Source: JANQTF01 sp036835375 (lineage in GTDB: Bacteria; Bacteroidota; Bacteroidia; J057). Taken from it: 64,000 nt of DNA. The notes beneath the pieces are model-generated. The model had not been told where the DNA came from. It searched no databases and saw only the letters and a program-made list of their open reading frames with translations. The stretch spans positions 62,001 through 126,000 of the forward strand of contig DAITMB010000001.1 of NCBI GenBank assembly GCA_036835375.1, in the 5' to 3' direction. Shown here piece after piece: positions 31,687-40,189 of the stretch. A program made the position numbers and the translations under genes. Each line of letters starts with the position of its first letter. Position 1 is the stretch's first letter.

Positions 31687-33567
31687 CTAACGATTTTGTA
31701 CTTCGTCGCAATAGTTTTTCACTGGTTGAATCCGCGCATATTGTGGATCGATGGCTACCGCTTTCTCGATCCAAGGCTTGGCCCCGGCACAATTGTAGTC
31801 TTTGTTGTCTCCTTCTGGATCGAAGGCGTAGAGGGCCAACACTTCATAGGCGAGGAGGAGAGACTGTAGGTCGGCATTGCTAAGACCCGTCCCGGTTGGG
31901 TTGGACTCAAATGCCTTCACCACATCATCCGCTACTGGCTTAGCGATCCAATCGTTGACTTCAGGGTCCACCTGCTCCAGGTAATAAGCGATTCTGAACC
32001 GATAGGTGTATGGGAGCATGAAGTCAGCCTTGAGCTCGGACATTTTTTTGAAAGCAGCCTCAGCAGCTTCATATTCCTTGGCATTGTAATGAGCCGTTCC
32101 CAAGTCCTTATAGTGCGTGAGGGTAATCGGGTCTGCATAGACAATGGCCTGCTGACGGTAATAAGCCTCTCTTGCATATTCTTTGAGAGCACCTGCCTCG
32201 ACAGACTCAGCCTGCGCCAAGAGGACCTTGTTTTGCTCCACCGCGCCATCCATGACGCGCTTCATAGAATCACGACAAGCCTCATTTTTGTTGCGGGCAC
32301 ACTCATTGGCCGCCTCATAGGCAGACTTGGCGACGCCTTCTTGCGCTTTGGCTTGCTTCTTAATGTCTCCAGCTTCAGAAACGATGGCTTTTGCAGCAGC
32401 TTGGTACTCTCCTGCCAGCTTGTCGTACAGGTCTTTGTACTGCTCAGGGTTTTTAGACATAGCCGTTTTGTAGTATTCGTCAGCTTTGTCCAGTTCTCCT
32501 GCTTTTCTCAAAACATCTCCATACACTTGGTAGTCAGCAGCAATGGTATATTGCTCTGCGACGTTAGAGAAATAATCGTCCATGGCGGCTTTGGCTTGGT
32601 CGAAGTTGCCAAGCTCTGCATGAGACATACCCTTGAGGCGACGAAGCACATTGGTGACTGTGTCAATGCTGTTGATCTCATTGAGCACGAGCTGGTAGTC
32701 GTTGGTAAGGAAAAGAAACTGAATGTAGCGGACCCGTGCTTTAAGGTCATCTCCGGCCAGCTCAAGGTACTTTTCGATGTCTTGGCGTGCTCGCTCATAT
32801 TTGTTGGAAGCAGAGGAAATCAAAAACAACTCTGCTCTGGCACGGTAAGCAGGGGCATAATTCGGATTCAGTTCCAAGGCTTTAGACACCATTTCATAGC
32901 CTTTTTGGTAATCTTCAGCAGAGCGGGTTTCTTTTCCGCGTTGGTAGTAGAGTTCAGCCAGTCCGGTGTAAGCGGGCACATAATTTGGAGACAGTTTGAT
33001 GGCGTTTTCCAGTTCCTGAATGGCGAGTTCGGGCACGCCTTGCACCTTATAGTAGTCGCCCAACATGATGTAGGTCCTTGGATCAGCAGGGTCCTCGGTT
33101 CTTCTTGAATAAAGGAGCTGCTTGGCTTTTCCAATTTCTGGCGCAGTGCCCTTCAAATAAGCTTCAGAGATCGCGTACACCACTTCAGGAATTTTTAACC
33201 TGCTATAGGTCTCTGCATCTACGAGGTGCTTGTTAGCCTCTGTATAGTTGGCCTCAATCATGAGGATGAGCCCAAGACCAGCGTTGGCATAAGGAGACTT
33301 GCTTTTTGTGTCGTAGCTTTGTTGGAACAGTGCTTTTGCTTGCTCATAAGCATCCTGGCGATATTTGATCATCCCCAGCCAATAGTACACCTCATCGGTA
33401 TTCTTGAGGCGTTCGGTGCCGTTGAGCATCGCACGTAGTGCGGCATCGGCTTCGTCGTACTGTTCTTGACCATAGAGTTCTAAGGCCGAGGCCAAGTCTT
33501 GACCTTGTAGCATCGGCTGCCCCAGCAGCAGGATACCTGTAAAGAGCATGAAAGCGTACTTCAGCAT
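31687..33567 (-). CDS. Secreted tetratricopeptide-repeat protein
   Basis: A 626-residue exported protein with a signal peptide (MLKYAFMLFTGILLLGQPMLQGQ). Much of it is TPR-like: helical pairs with the typical A-x-x-x-Y / Y-x-x-A-x-x-x-F spacing, for example EVYYWLGMIKYRQDAYEQA, TYIMLGDYYKVQGVPELAIQ and AYTGLAELYYQRGK. A central stretch (about 395-480) is charged and helical (EAGDIKKQAKAQ) and contains two cysteines (ECARNKNEACRD). TPR proteins act as periplasmic assembly scaffolds. It follows the PstS-like lipoprotein gene on the same strand with a 95-bp gap. In other Bacteroidota this pair commonly sits next to exbB/exbD/tonB, which are not here. Confidence 0.85.
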   Translation of the reverse strand: MLKYAFMLFTGILLLGQPMLQGQDLASALELYGQEQYDEADAALRAMLNGTERLKNTDEVYYWLGMIKYRQDAYEQAKALFQQSYDTKSKSPYANAGLGLILMIEANYTEANKHLVDAETYSRLKIPEVVYAISEAYLKGTAPEIGKAKQLLYSRRTEDPADPRTYIMLGDYYKVQGVPELAIQELENAIKLSPNYVPAYTGLAELYYQRGKETRSAEDYQKGYEMVSKALELNPNYAPAYRARAELFLISSASNKYERARQDIEKYLELAGDDLKARVRYIQFLFLTNDYQLVLNEINSIDTVTNVLRRLKGMSHAELGNFDQAKAAMDDYFSNVAEQYTIAADYQVYGDVLRKAGELDKADEYYKTAMSKNPEQYKDLYDKLAGEYQAAAKAIVSEAGDIKKQAKAQEGVAKSAYEAANECARNKNEACRDSMKRVMDGAVEQNKVLLAQAESVEAGALKEYAREAYYRQQAIVYADPITLTHYKDLGTAHYNAKEYEAAEAAFKKMSELKADFMLPYTYRFRIAYYLEQVDPEVNDWIAKPVADDVVKAFESNPTGTGLSNADLQSLLLAYEVLALYAFDPEGDNKDYNCAGAKPWIEKAVAIDPQYARIQPVKNYCDEVQNR

Positions 33568-33662
33568 AGTTTCAATTTTTTGAGAAAGTGTTGGGTAATC
33601 GGAGAGGAAAAAAATCGGCGCTGAGTAGCGTCCCAGGCCTGAGATGAAAGTGGACGAACGGA

Positions 33663-34754
33663 TTATGGAGGCGTGAGCATTTTGGCAGAAGGATCCTTGT
33701 ATTCATCTGGTTTGGGTGGTAAGATCATGTCTCGACCTACGCCATGGACAGCTACCAAGCCGGATTTATGGATAATTTTCTGACCAATGTGGCCGTCTAG
33801 AAAAGATACGAACCCTGTGCCCAGCCCGTGGGTAGTTTCTCGAAGAATGGTGTATATATTTCGGTTCAGCGGATAGCAGCCCTGATGAATGAAGCTTTGT
33901 GCGGGTGGAAAAAAAGCTTGAGTAAATGCACAAGGGATTCCCGGTGCCTTAGACTTCTCAAGCCTAACAAAGATAAGATTCTCCTCCCATATTTTTACCT
34001 GTGCGCGATCGCGATCACTTAGCCAGCTAAATCCTACAAATCCCAATGCGCCGGGGTGAGTCGCCACATGGTCTAAGACTTCAGGTGAACTACTCAGGGC
34101 ATAGATTTGCGCAGCAATAGGCTCCCCCCCGACGACTTCACGCTGAATCTCTTGCAGGATGCTGGAAGATCCGTGATCGAATATCAGCTCAATGGATCTT
34201 TCAGGCAGCGTCGGATCAACATCCTTCCAGGATGTGAGGTTGCCCTGGACAATGCCGAGGAGCTGCGCCTCACTCAGTTGCGGCACACCCAGCGCTGGAT
34301 GTGCTACAAGCGCCACCCCGTCAGAAAAAACGTGGGCGTACTTAGGGTTGATGCGCCTTTTCGCGAGCAAGGCTTCCTCGTCTGCAAAAAGCCGCCGGGA
34401 AGTAATGGCCATTCTGATTGAATCTGAAGCAATCATGCGGGCAATGGCCTCTTCGCCGGGGAGGTACAAAGCCCGAATACTTGTTGTGGGATACGTAAAT
34501 TCAAATGCATCAATCTGGGCCTCAATAATAGGCCGGATGGACTCGTCCACAGCAATCGTGATAGCCCCGAAGGTAGAAGACTCTGAGGCGGGAATGGGTT
34601 TGTGAATTCCGGGGGTGATGGTATCCTCGAGAAGGACAGAATCAGAGGCAGACACTTGGCCCACACCTTTTTCTTCGGAAGGTACTGAAGGACTACAGCT
34701 GGCCAAAAACATCCAGCTAGCTACGATGAGTACTTTTTTCCTTCGAATGATCAT
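33663..34754 (-). CDS. PstS-like phosphate-binding-fold lipoprotein
   Basis: The 363-residue product has a lipoprotein signal (KKVLIVASWMFLASC, lipid-modified Cys at about 20) and a PBP-like fold of the PstS family: ITIAVDESIRPIIEAQIDAF at the first strand, SDGVALVAHPALGVPQLSEAQLLGIVQG, and GFVGFSWLSDRDR. Classical PstS motifs are only partly kept, and there is no pstCAB nearby, so it may not bind phosphate for transport. The start at 34754 is selected because it begins the signal peptide, although the frame opens upstream at 34829. It precedes the TPR gene and probably shares its transcript. A role in TonB-linked envelope functions is suggested by this pairing in related genomes; that is inference. 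Confidence 0.8.
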   Translation of the reverse strand: MIIRRKKVLIVASWMFLASCSPSVPSEEKGVGQVSASDSVLLEDTITPGIHKPIPASESSTFGAITIAVDESIRPIIEAQIDAFEFTYPTTSIRALYLPGEEAIARMIASDSIRMAITSRRLFADEEALLAKRRINPKYAHVFSDGVALVAHPALGVPQLSEAQLLGIVQGNLTSWKDVDPTLPERSIELIFDHGSSSILQEIQREVVGGEPIAAQIYALSSSPEVLDHVATHPGALGFVGFSWLSDRDRAQVKIWEENLIFVRLEKSKAPGIPCAFTQAFFPPAQSFIHQGCYPLNRNIYTILRETTHGLGTGFVSFLDGHIGQKIIHKSGLVAVHGVGRDMILPPKPDEYKDPSAKMLTPP

Positions 34755-34889
34755 GTGGTTGAATTCCGATGTTAAAACTAACAATTTTTCGCTCAAAGTA
34801 CCCTTCACGCAACGAGTTCCATTGGCCACGGGCAGCTACATACGCTGAGAGTAAGACAGATAGCTATACCTGATTCCATAAACGCTTGT

Positions 34890-36377
34890 TCAAAACCAGG
34901 AGGCGAACAGAGTAATGAGCCGATCGAATCCCCATATTCCCATGATTAGCAGTGTCACCCCAAGGAGCATTCCGCCGACCCATTCGTAGGCAGGAAATCG
35001 GTTGGCCGCCGCATCTCCAAGCGGAGCGGGTCGAAAGACCATCCGCGAAGGAATCACCATGTAGTATGCCAGAGCAAGAACAGTGTTGACTGCAGCAGCT
35101 ATCACCAACGAGATGGTAAGCGGAGTCGCCGGATCTAGCGCAGATAGGAACAAAACCCACTTGGCGATGAAGCCACCCGAGGGAGGTAGTCCTGTAAGCG
35201 AAGCCAGAATGATCGCCATTGAGGCTGTTGCCCAAGGAAAAAGTCTTCCCCTCCCTTCCCATTCTTGCCAGCGGGCGTGGCCCAAGCCACGGTGAAAACC
35301 ATCGGCCATGAAAAACATCGCCGTATTCATCACAGCATACATCGTGAGGTAAAACAGGCCCGCCTGAAAGCTCTCCGTGCTGGCGATGCTCAGCGCCATG
35401 AGCAGAAAACCCGCGTGTGCCACACTTGAATAGGCCAGTAGCCTCCGCAGATGAGTTTGTCGAAGCGCAGCCAGATTGCCCCAGGTCATGCTCGCGATGG
35501 CCGTCAATCCCACAAGCCAGCGCAAGGTCTCGAAGCCATCCAGGCCCTCGTATGCCTGAATCACCCAAAGTAGGAACAGAAAAGCTCCGGCTTTCGGGAC
35601 GATTGACAAAAGTGCGCTCACAGGGTAAGTGCCTCCCTCCCATGCATCGGGCATCCACGCGTGCATCGGGAAGGCGCCGAGCTTGAAGAGCAAGCCCAGT
35701 AACATCAGGATGCTGGGAAGAAGCCATATGGCACTGCCTGCCTGAGCAAGTCCGCTGGGGTAGGAAGGATCGGTGAATTGCAGGGTGCCAGTGAGTCCGT
35801 AAAGCCATGACACGCCGTAGAGAAATAAACCCGAAGAAAAAGCGCCAAAAATGAAAAACTTCAGCCCTGCCTCAGCTGAGCGGGCCTCCCGACGAGAAAA
35901 TGACACCAAGACATAGGAAGAGATCGACATGAATTCGATCCCAATATATGCCACTAGAAAATGGCTGGAACGAACCAAGAGGAACATTCCCAGCAAAAGA
36001 GACAGCATGAATACGATACGTTCTCCCCGTCTTTGATCCGATTCGGCTTGCAAGCGCTTGTCTGTCGCCAAAGGATAGAGAAGGGCGAGGCACACCACGA
36101 CGCTCAACCCTTGTACCCAGCGTGATGCCGGATGTGACTTCAACCAATCAGTAGGGGAAGACACATGCGTCGAAGTGGACAAAAAAAACAACACCACTGC
36201 GAAAGCGACAATGCAAACGGAGGGAAGTAGCCACATTGACAGCCTGGGGGGGTACATCGACACCAGAAGCCCGGCAAGGATACCGGCAGCCAGCACCATT
36301 TCTGCATACAGTCCCGGTACTGCCTGCAATGCCATGTTGATGGCTTGCTGAAGATAAGTAGAGGTGCTAGGATCCAT
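34890..36377 (-). CDS. nuoN: NADH-quinone oxidoreductase subunit N
   Basis: A 495-residue antiporter-like membrane subunit of complex I with about 14 hydrophobic segments. Key features: MSISSYVLVSFSRREARSAEAGLKFFIFGAFSSGLFLYG (conserved Glu and Lys of the proton channel, about 151-189), LLFKLGAFPMHAWMPDAWEG, and the Lys-rich SMTWGNLAALRQTHLRRLLAYSSVAHAGFLL. The start is the ATG at 36377, 95 bp from a divergent glycosyltransferase gene. NuoN normally ends the nuoA-N operon; here it stands alone, with no nuoM, nuoL or nuoK in the window. An Mrp antiporter subunit is excluded by the NuoN-type channel motif, though I cannot be absolute on that. Confidence 0.9.
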   Translation of the reverse strand: MDPSTSTYLQQAINMALQAVPGLYAEMVLAAGILAGLLVSMYPPRLSMWLLPSVCIVAFAVVLFFLSTSTHVSSPTDWLKSHPASRWVQGLSVVVCLALLYPLATDKRLQAESDQRRGERIVFMLSLLLGMFLLVRSSHFLVAYIGIEFMSISSYVLVSFSRREARSAEAGLKFFIFGAFSSGLFLYGVSWLYGLTGTLQFTDPSYPSGLAQAGSAIWLLPSILMLLGLLFKLGAFPMHAWMPDAWEGGTYPVSALLSIVPKAGAFLFLLWVIQAYEGLDGFETLRWLVGLTAIASMTWGNLAALRQTHLRRLLAYSSVAHAGFLLMALSIASTESFQAGLFYLTMYAVMNTAMFFMADGFHRGLGHARWQEWEGRGRLFPWATASMAIILASLTGLPPSGGFIAKWVLFLSALDPATPLTISLVIAAAVNTVLALAYYMVIPSRMVFRPAPLGDAAANRFPAYEWVGGMLLGVTLLIMGIWGFDRLITLFASWF

Positions 36378-36472
36378 CGGCGGCGAAGATACGTAATTTC
36401 TTATGTCGTGACTGCGACACCAGAAGGCCGAAACTTTTGTTACTTGCAGCTGAATCGAACGCGGAACATCAC

Positions 36473-37171
36473 ATGAATCTCCCCCTGGTCTACGTCATCA
36501 TACCTGCATTCAACGAAGAAAAATCCATTGGCAAAGTACTGGACGATATCCCGGAAGGATGGGTAAAGGAGGTGATCGTGTGCAGCAACGGATCTACCGA
36601 CGCTACGGAGGAAAACGCCAGAAAGGCTGGCGCCACCGTGCTGGTAGAACCCCAAAAAGGATATGGATTCGCATGCCTAAAAGGACTAGACTATTTGGCC
36701 TCGAAGCCTGCCGCTGATCGACCAGAGATTGTCGTCTTTTTGGATGGAGATTATTCTGACCACCCGGAGCAATTGCCGGAGGTCCTTGCACCGATCTTAT
36801 CTCACAGAGCCGATCTAGTGATTGGGTCGAGGGCTTTGGGTGAGCGAGAAAAGGGCAGCATGATGCCCCAACAAATTTTTGGAAACTGGCTTGCTACAAC
36901 GCTGATTCGTCGATTGTATGGCGTAAGATTTTCAGACCTCGGTCCCTTTCGGGCGGTGAGCTATGACGCTTTGCTGGCCATCGGGATGGTTGACACCACT
37001 TTTGGCTGGACAGTAGAAATGCAAGTCAAGGCTGCAAAGCTTCGTTTGCGCTGCGAAGAAGTGCCTGTGCGTTACCGACAGCGGATTGGTGTGTCTAAAG
37101 TCACAGGGACTGTCAAAGGATCAATCATGGCGGGGTATAAAATTCTGTGGACCATTTTTAAATACCTTTGA
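36473..37171 (+). CDS. GT2 glycosyltransferase, dolichol-phosphate-mannose-synthase-like
   Basis: A 232-residue family 2 glycosyltransferase. The nucleotide-sugar part reads VIIPAFNEEKSIGKVLDDIP, ..VCSNGSTDATEENARKAGA, KGYGFACLKGLDYL and the DxD-like FLDGDYSDHPEQ. GSRALGEREKGSM, TLIRRLYGVRFSDLGPFRAV and EMQVKAAKLRLRCEEVPVRYRQR match the DPM1/polyprenyl-phosphate glycosyltransferase subgroup. There is no C-terminal membrane domain. It may charge a lipid carrier for glycan synthesis. The ATG at 36473 is used; a TTG at 36437 is in frame. A second GT2 gene follows after 84 bp. Confidence 0.85.
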   Translation: MNLPLVYVIIPAFNEEKSIGKVLDDIPEGWVKEVIVCSNGSTDATEENARKAGATVLVEPQKGYGFACLKGLDYLASKPAADRPEIVVFLDGDYSDHPEQLPEVLAPILSHRADLVIGSRALGEREKGSMMPQQIFGNWLATTLIRRLYGVRFSDLGPFRAVSYDALLAIGMVDTTFGWTVEMQVKAAKLRLRCEEVPVRYRQRIGVSKVTGTVKGSIMAGYKILWTIFKYL

Positions 37172-37192
37172 GCAGAAGATTCTCTATTTTTG
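37163..37192 (+). promoter_or_regulatory. Two -7 elements before the cellulose-synthase-like GT2 gene
   Basis: TACCTTTG (37163-37170) and TATTTTTG (37185-37192) both match TAnnTTTG. The first overlaps the stop of the preceding gene. The second would give a leader of about 58 nt before the GTG start. Confidence 0.4.
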
Positions 37193-37255
37193 TGCCCTGA
37201 TTTACAGTTGGTTTCAATTGATCGAATGTAGATCTGGCGCGTTTTTTCAAAATTT

Positions 37256-38782
37256 GTGTTCAGGGAGTTTCCTTTCCTACTTACAGCCGTGACGTTGGTA
37301 CTTGATACACTCGAGTTTTTGGTATTGGGAGTCTATTTGCTCGCCCTGACTCTCCTCGTTATTTATAGCTTAGGTCAGTTACACCTCGTCATCACCTTTG
37401 TGCGCCACCGACATGAACACGAGGGAGAGCCCTCGCTGGAGGGAGATGAGGTGCCTTTCGTAACGATCCAATTGCCTATTTACAACGAGTTTTTCGTCGT
37501 CGAGCGACTCTTAGATTCCATGGCTGCGCTCGACTACCCCAAAGATCGATTCGAGATACAGTTGTTAGATGATTCTACTGATGAAACAGTGGAACTCGCA
37601 GCCAAAAAAATCCTAGCGTTGCAAGAACAAGGATTTCAGGCCATACATGTCCGCAGGCCACAGCGCGACGGATTCAAGGCTGGAGCTTTGGCCTATGGAA
37701 TGGGTTTTGCCAAAGGTGAGTACCTCGCGATTTTTGATGCAGATTTCCTTCCCAAGCCCAGCTTTCTGCGGGCAGCCATGAGCAATTTCACCTCTCCTAA
37801 AATTGGAGTGATTCAAGCGCGTTGGGAGCATATCAACCGAAATTACTCCATGTTCACTGAAATCCAGGCGTTTCACCTGGACGCTCACTTTACCATTGAG
37901 CAATTCAGTCGCGACCGGGGTGGATACTACATGAATTTCAATGGGACTGCAGGCATCTGGCGAAAGGAGACCATCATTGATGCGGGCGGATGGCAGGCCG
38001 ATACTTTGACAGAAGACTTGGATCTCAGTTATCGCGCGCAGATCAAGGGATGGAAATTTCGATATGTGGATGAGATCGGTGCTCCGGCAGAACTACCCGC
38101 CGAAATGGGGGCCATCAAGTCGCAGCAGTATCGATGGATGAAAGGCGGTGCCGAGGTTGCACGTAAAATGCTGATCACCCTCTGGAAGTCGAATGCCACT
38201 CTGATGAGAAAATTTCACGGAACCATTCACTTGTTGAGCAGCTCTGTGTTCATCTTGGTCTTGCTGCTAGGCGCGACAAGTGTTCCGATGCTGGTGATGA
38301 AGCACACCACATTTCAAGGTCAGGTCAAATTTTTGCTTGTACCAGTAGCGGCCCTTTTGATGAGCTTCATCATCTTGGGCATGCTCTATGTGGTCACATT
38401 TGTGTGGAGAGAGGATTCAGTCAAGGCAGGGTTCAAGCGATTTATCCGGCACTATATTCCCTTCTTGTCCTTGTCGATGGGGCTGTCTTTGCACAATAGC
38501 ATCGCTGTATTTCAGGGATTTCGTGGAAAAAAGACGCCATTTATCCGCACTCCCAAGTTTAATCTCAAGGAAAAAAAGGACAAGTGGAAAAAGGGTAAAT
38601 ACCGTGGTGGAAAAGTCAACCCCTCGGTGTATGGAGAGCTATTTTTGGCCCTGTATTTTTGTGGGGGAATCTTTTTTTCTCTCTATTTCAAGGACTACAG
38701 TATCTTGCCATTCATGGTCATGCAGGCCTTTGGGTTCATGGCAGTGGGCGTATCTAGCTTTCGCCACGCCCTCACCCGCTGA
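37256..38782 (+). CDS. Membrane GT2 glycosyltransferase (cellulose-synthase-like)
   Basis: The protein has 508 residues. An N-terminal membrane segment (about 8-45) is followed by the GT-A domain: FVTIQLPIYNEFFVVERLLDS, LLDDSTDETVE (first D motif), GFKAGALAYGM, YLAIFDADFLPKPSFL (DxD), TLTEDLDLSYR and QQYRWMKGGAEV, the QxxRW motif of processive enzymes. Then come four or so C-terminal membrane spans. This is the CESA-like subgroup that makes and exports a polysaccharide or glycolipid. No companion bcs genes are present. There is no ATG upstream of position 37256 within the open frame (stop TAG at 37229), so the GTG is the most probable start. Product polymer unknown. Confidence 0.85.
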   Translation: MFREFPFLLTAVTLVLDTLEFLVLGVYLLALTLLVIYSLGQLHLVITFVRHRHEHEGEPSLEGDEVPFVTIQLPIYNEFFVVERLLDSMAALDYPKDRFEIQLLDDSTDETVELAAKKILALQEQGFQAIHVRRPQRDGFKAGALAYGMGFAKGEYLAIFDADFLPKPSFLRAAMSNFTSPKIGVIQARWEHINRNYSMFTEIQAFHLDAHFTIEQFSRDRGGYYMNFNGTAGIWRKETIIDAGGWQADTLTEDLDLSYRAQIKGWKFRYVDEIGAPAELPAEMGAIKSQQYRWMKGGAEVARKMLITLWKSNATLMRKFHGTIHLLSSSVFILVLLLGATSVPMLVMKHTTFQGQVKFLLVPVAALLMSFIILGMLYVVTFVWREDSVKAGFKRFIRHYIPFLSLSMGLSLHNSIAVFQGFRGKKTPFIRTPKFNLKEKKDKWKKGKYRGGKVNPSVYGELFLALYFCGGIFFSLYFKDYSILPFMVMQAFGFMAVGVSSFRHALTR

Positions 38783-38930
38783 TACGATAAGCCGAATAGT
38801 TCTTATCGGGGTCACATTCCCAGAAGATGTTAGGTTGGCAGGGAAAGAAGACCGAGCCTCCATGGTATTTTCGTACTTTTCCCGCGCTTTTCCCCTGCGG
38901 GTCCCCTCCCAGATCCAGACAGCCCCGACT

Positions 38931-39698
38931 ATGCCAGGTCCACTTCTCTCACTTCTTCATCAATACAAGCGCAAGGGTCAGAAGGCTTTTGCGATGCTGA
39001 TCGATCCTGATAAATGCAGTCCTGAGGAGGGAATGCGCATCGGGAGGGAAGCTGCAAAGGCTGGGGTCGATCTATTTCTAGTGGGTGGCAGCCTTGTCTC
39101 TACTGATGGGTGGGGAGAATTGATCGTTCAACTCAAGCGGTCGAGTGGCCTGCCAGCCATCCTCTTTCCCGGCAGTGTGCAGCAAATTCATCCTGAAGCC
39201 GACGGCATTCTGTTTCTTTCGCTCTTGAGCGGACGCAACCCCGACTTGCTCATTGGTCAGCACGTGATTGCTGCCCCCTTGCTCAAAAAGAGCCAACTTG
39301 AGATACTTTCCACCGCTTACCTGCTCATTGATGGCGGTCGCGATACCACGGTTCACTACATGAGCAACACCCGACCTATCCCACATGACAAACCCGACAT
39401 CGCAGCCTGTACTGCCTTGGCGGGAGAATATTTGGGGATGAGTCTCATTTATATGGACTGTGGCAGCGGAGCACTCCAGTCGGTGGATCCCTACATGGTG
39501 CGGCTCGTCAGCCAGCAAGTCACCCTCCCCCTGATCATCGGTGGCGGTATCCGGTCGGGATCTGTGGCATGGGAGCTTTGGGAGAATGGTGCCGATGTGG
39601 TAGTGGTAGGAAATGCACTGGAAGAGGAGGGTGCTGGTCATCTCCTTCGAGAAATCGCGGAAGCAAAGTCCGAAAAAAACCGCCAAAGCATGAGCTAA
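38931..39698 (+). CDS. Geranylgeranylglyceryl/heptaprenylglyceryl phosphate synthase
   Basis: A TIM-barrel prenyltransferase of the PcrB/GGGPS family (255 residues) that joins sn-glycerol-1-phosphate to a polyprenyl diphosphate. Markers: AMLIDPDKCSPEEG, DLFLVGGSLVS, PAILFPGSVQQIHPEADGILFLSLLSGRNPDLLIG, a central YLLIDGG, SLIYMDCGSGA and IIGGGIRSGSVA, the phosphate-binding GGGI loop. Bacteroidota members belong to the group II enzymes related to archaeal GGGPS; they likely make a minor ether lipid. The ATG at 38931 is chosen; the open frame continues upstream through the end of the glycosyltransferase gene, which is not coding in that phase. A short lipoprotein gene follows after 39 bp. Confidence 0.88.
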   Translation: MPGPLLSLLHQYKRKGQKAFAMLIDPDKCSPEEGMRIGREAAKAGVDLFLVGGSLVSTDGWGELIVQLKRSSGLPAILFPGSVQQIHPEADGILFLSLLSGRNPDLLIGQHVIAAPLLKKSQLEILSTAYLLIDGGRDTTVHYMSNTRPIPHDKPDIAACTALAGEYLGMSLIYMDCGSGALQSVDPYMVRLVSQQVTLPLIIGGGIRSGSVAWELWENGADVVVVGNALEEEGAGHLLREIAEAKSEKNRQSMS

Positions 39699-39737
39699 TT
39701 GTGTAACTTTACGGATATCGAAAACGGAACCCCACAC

Positions 39738-40163
39738 ATGAAAATTCCAGTTGTTGCGCTCTGTGTTATCGTCGGTTGTTTGGTAGCTTGTGAGCCGCAA
39801 TCCCCCCCAGAGGCTGAAGTAAGAGCTATGCTTGTCGGAGAATACTGCGACGAAAATCAGGTATATCGCCTTCAATTGAAAGACGACAGCACGTACTTCC
39901 ATCGAAAAGCAGAGAGAGGCGTGCTCTCCAGCCGCAGTCTAAACTACGAATCTTGCACAGGCGTGTACGACTTGGTTCGGGAAGGTAGTTCCTGGAAACT
40001 CCACTTTCTCCCTGATGAAAGGCCTAGAAATTCATTATTCAAAGATTGCGAGCGAATCGTGGACATCTGGACTCCAGAAAATGGCTATGTCATTGGAGAA
40101 ACGACGGTTCGGCTTCCAGATTTATTTGAAAATAACGCCCTCACTAAGGGGTTGTGTGAATAA
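39738..40163 (+). CDS. Small lipoprotein of unknown function
   Basis: A 141-residue lipoprotein with the signal MKIPVVALCVIVGCLVAC and a lipid-modified Cys at 18. The mature part is acidic with conserved-looking cysteines (EYCDENQVYRLQLKD, YESCTGVYDLVREG, KDCERIVDIW, KGLCE) that may pair as disulfides. The GEYCDENQVYRLQL pattern resembles small Bacteroidota lipoproteins with lipocalin-like or META-like barrels, but I do not recognise the family. The start at 39738 begins the signal; an open frame at 39699 would add a non-hydrophobic stretch. It may be co-transcribed with the GGGP synthase gene before it and the FAH-family gene after it. Confidence 0.7.
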   Translation: MKIPVVALCVIVGCLVACEPQSPPEAEVRAMLVGEYCDENQVYRLQLKDDSTYFHRKAERGVLSSRSLNYESCTGVYDLVREGSSWKLHFLPDERPRNSLFKDCERIVDIWTPENGYVIGETTVRLPDLFENNALTKGLCE

Positions 40164-40189
40164 CACCTAAGCGCTACGAGCCGGGATGT

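Noticed and set aside
32089..33108. Plus-strand frame of 339 codons opposite the TPR gene
   Set aside because: Antisense to a repeat-rich gene, where long open frames arise easily; no signal or motif.
34864..35808. Second minus-strand frame of 314 codons inside nuoN
   Set aside because: Same strand, different phase; nuoN explains the hydrophobic segments and conserved residues.
38388..38930. N-terminal extension of the GGGP synthase frame into the glycosyltransferase gene
   Set aside because: The extension overlaps the glycosyltransferase in another phase and is rich in Cys, Ser and Arg; the enzyme family begins at the ATG at 38931.
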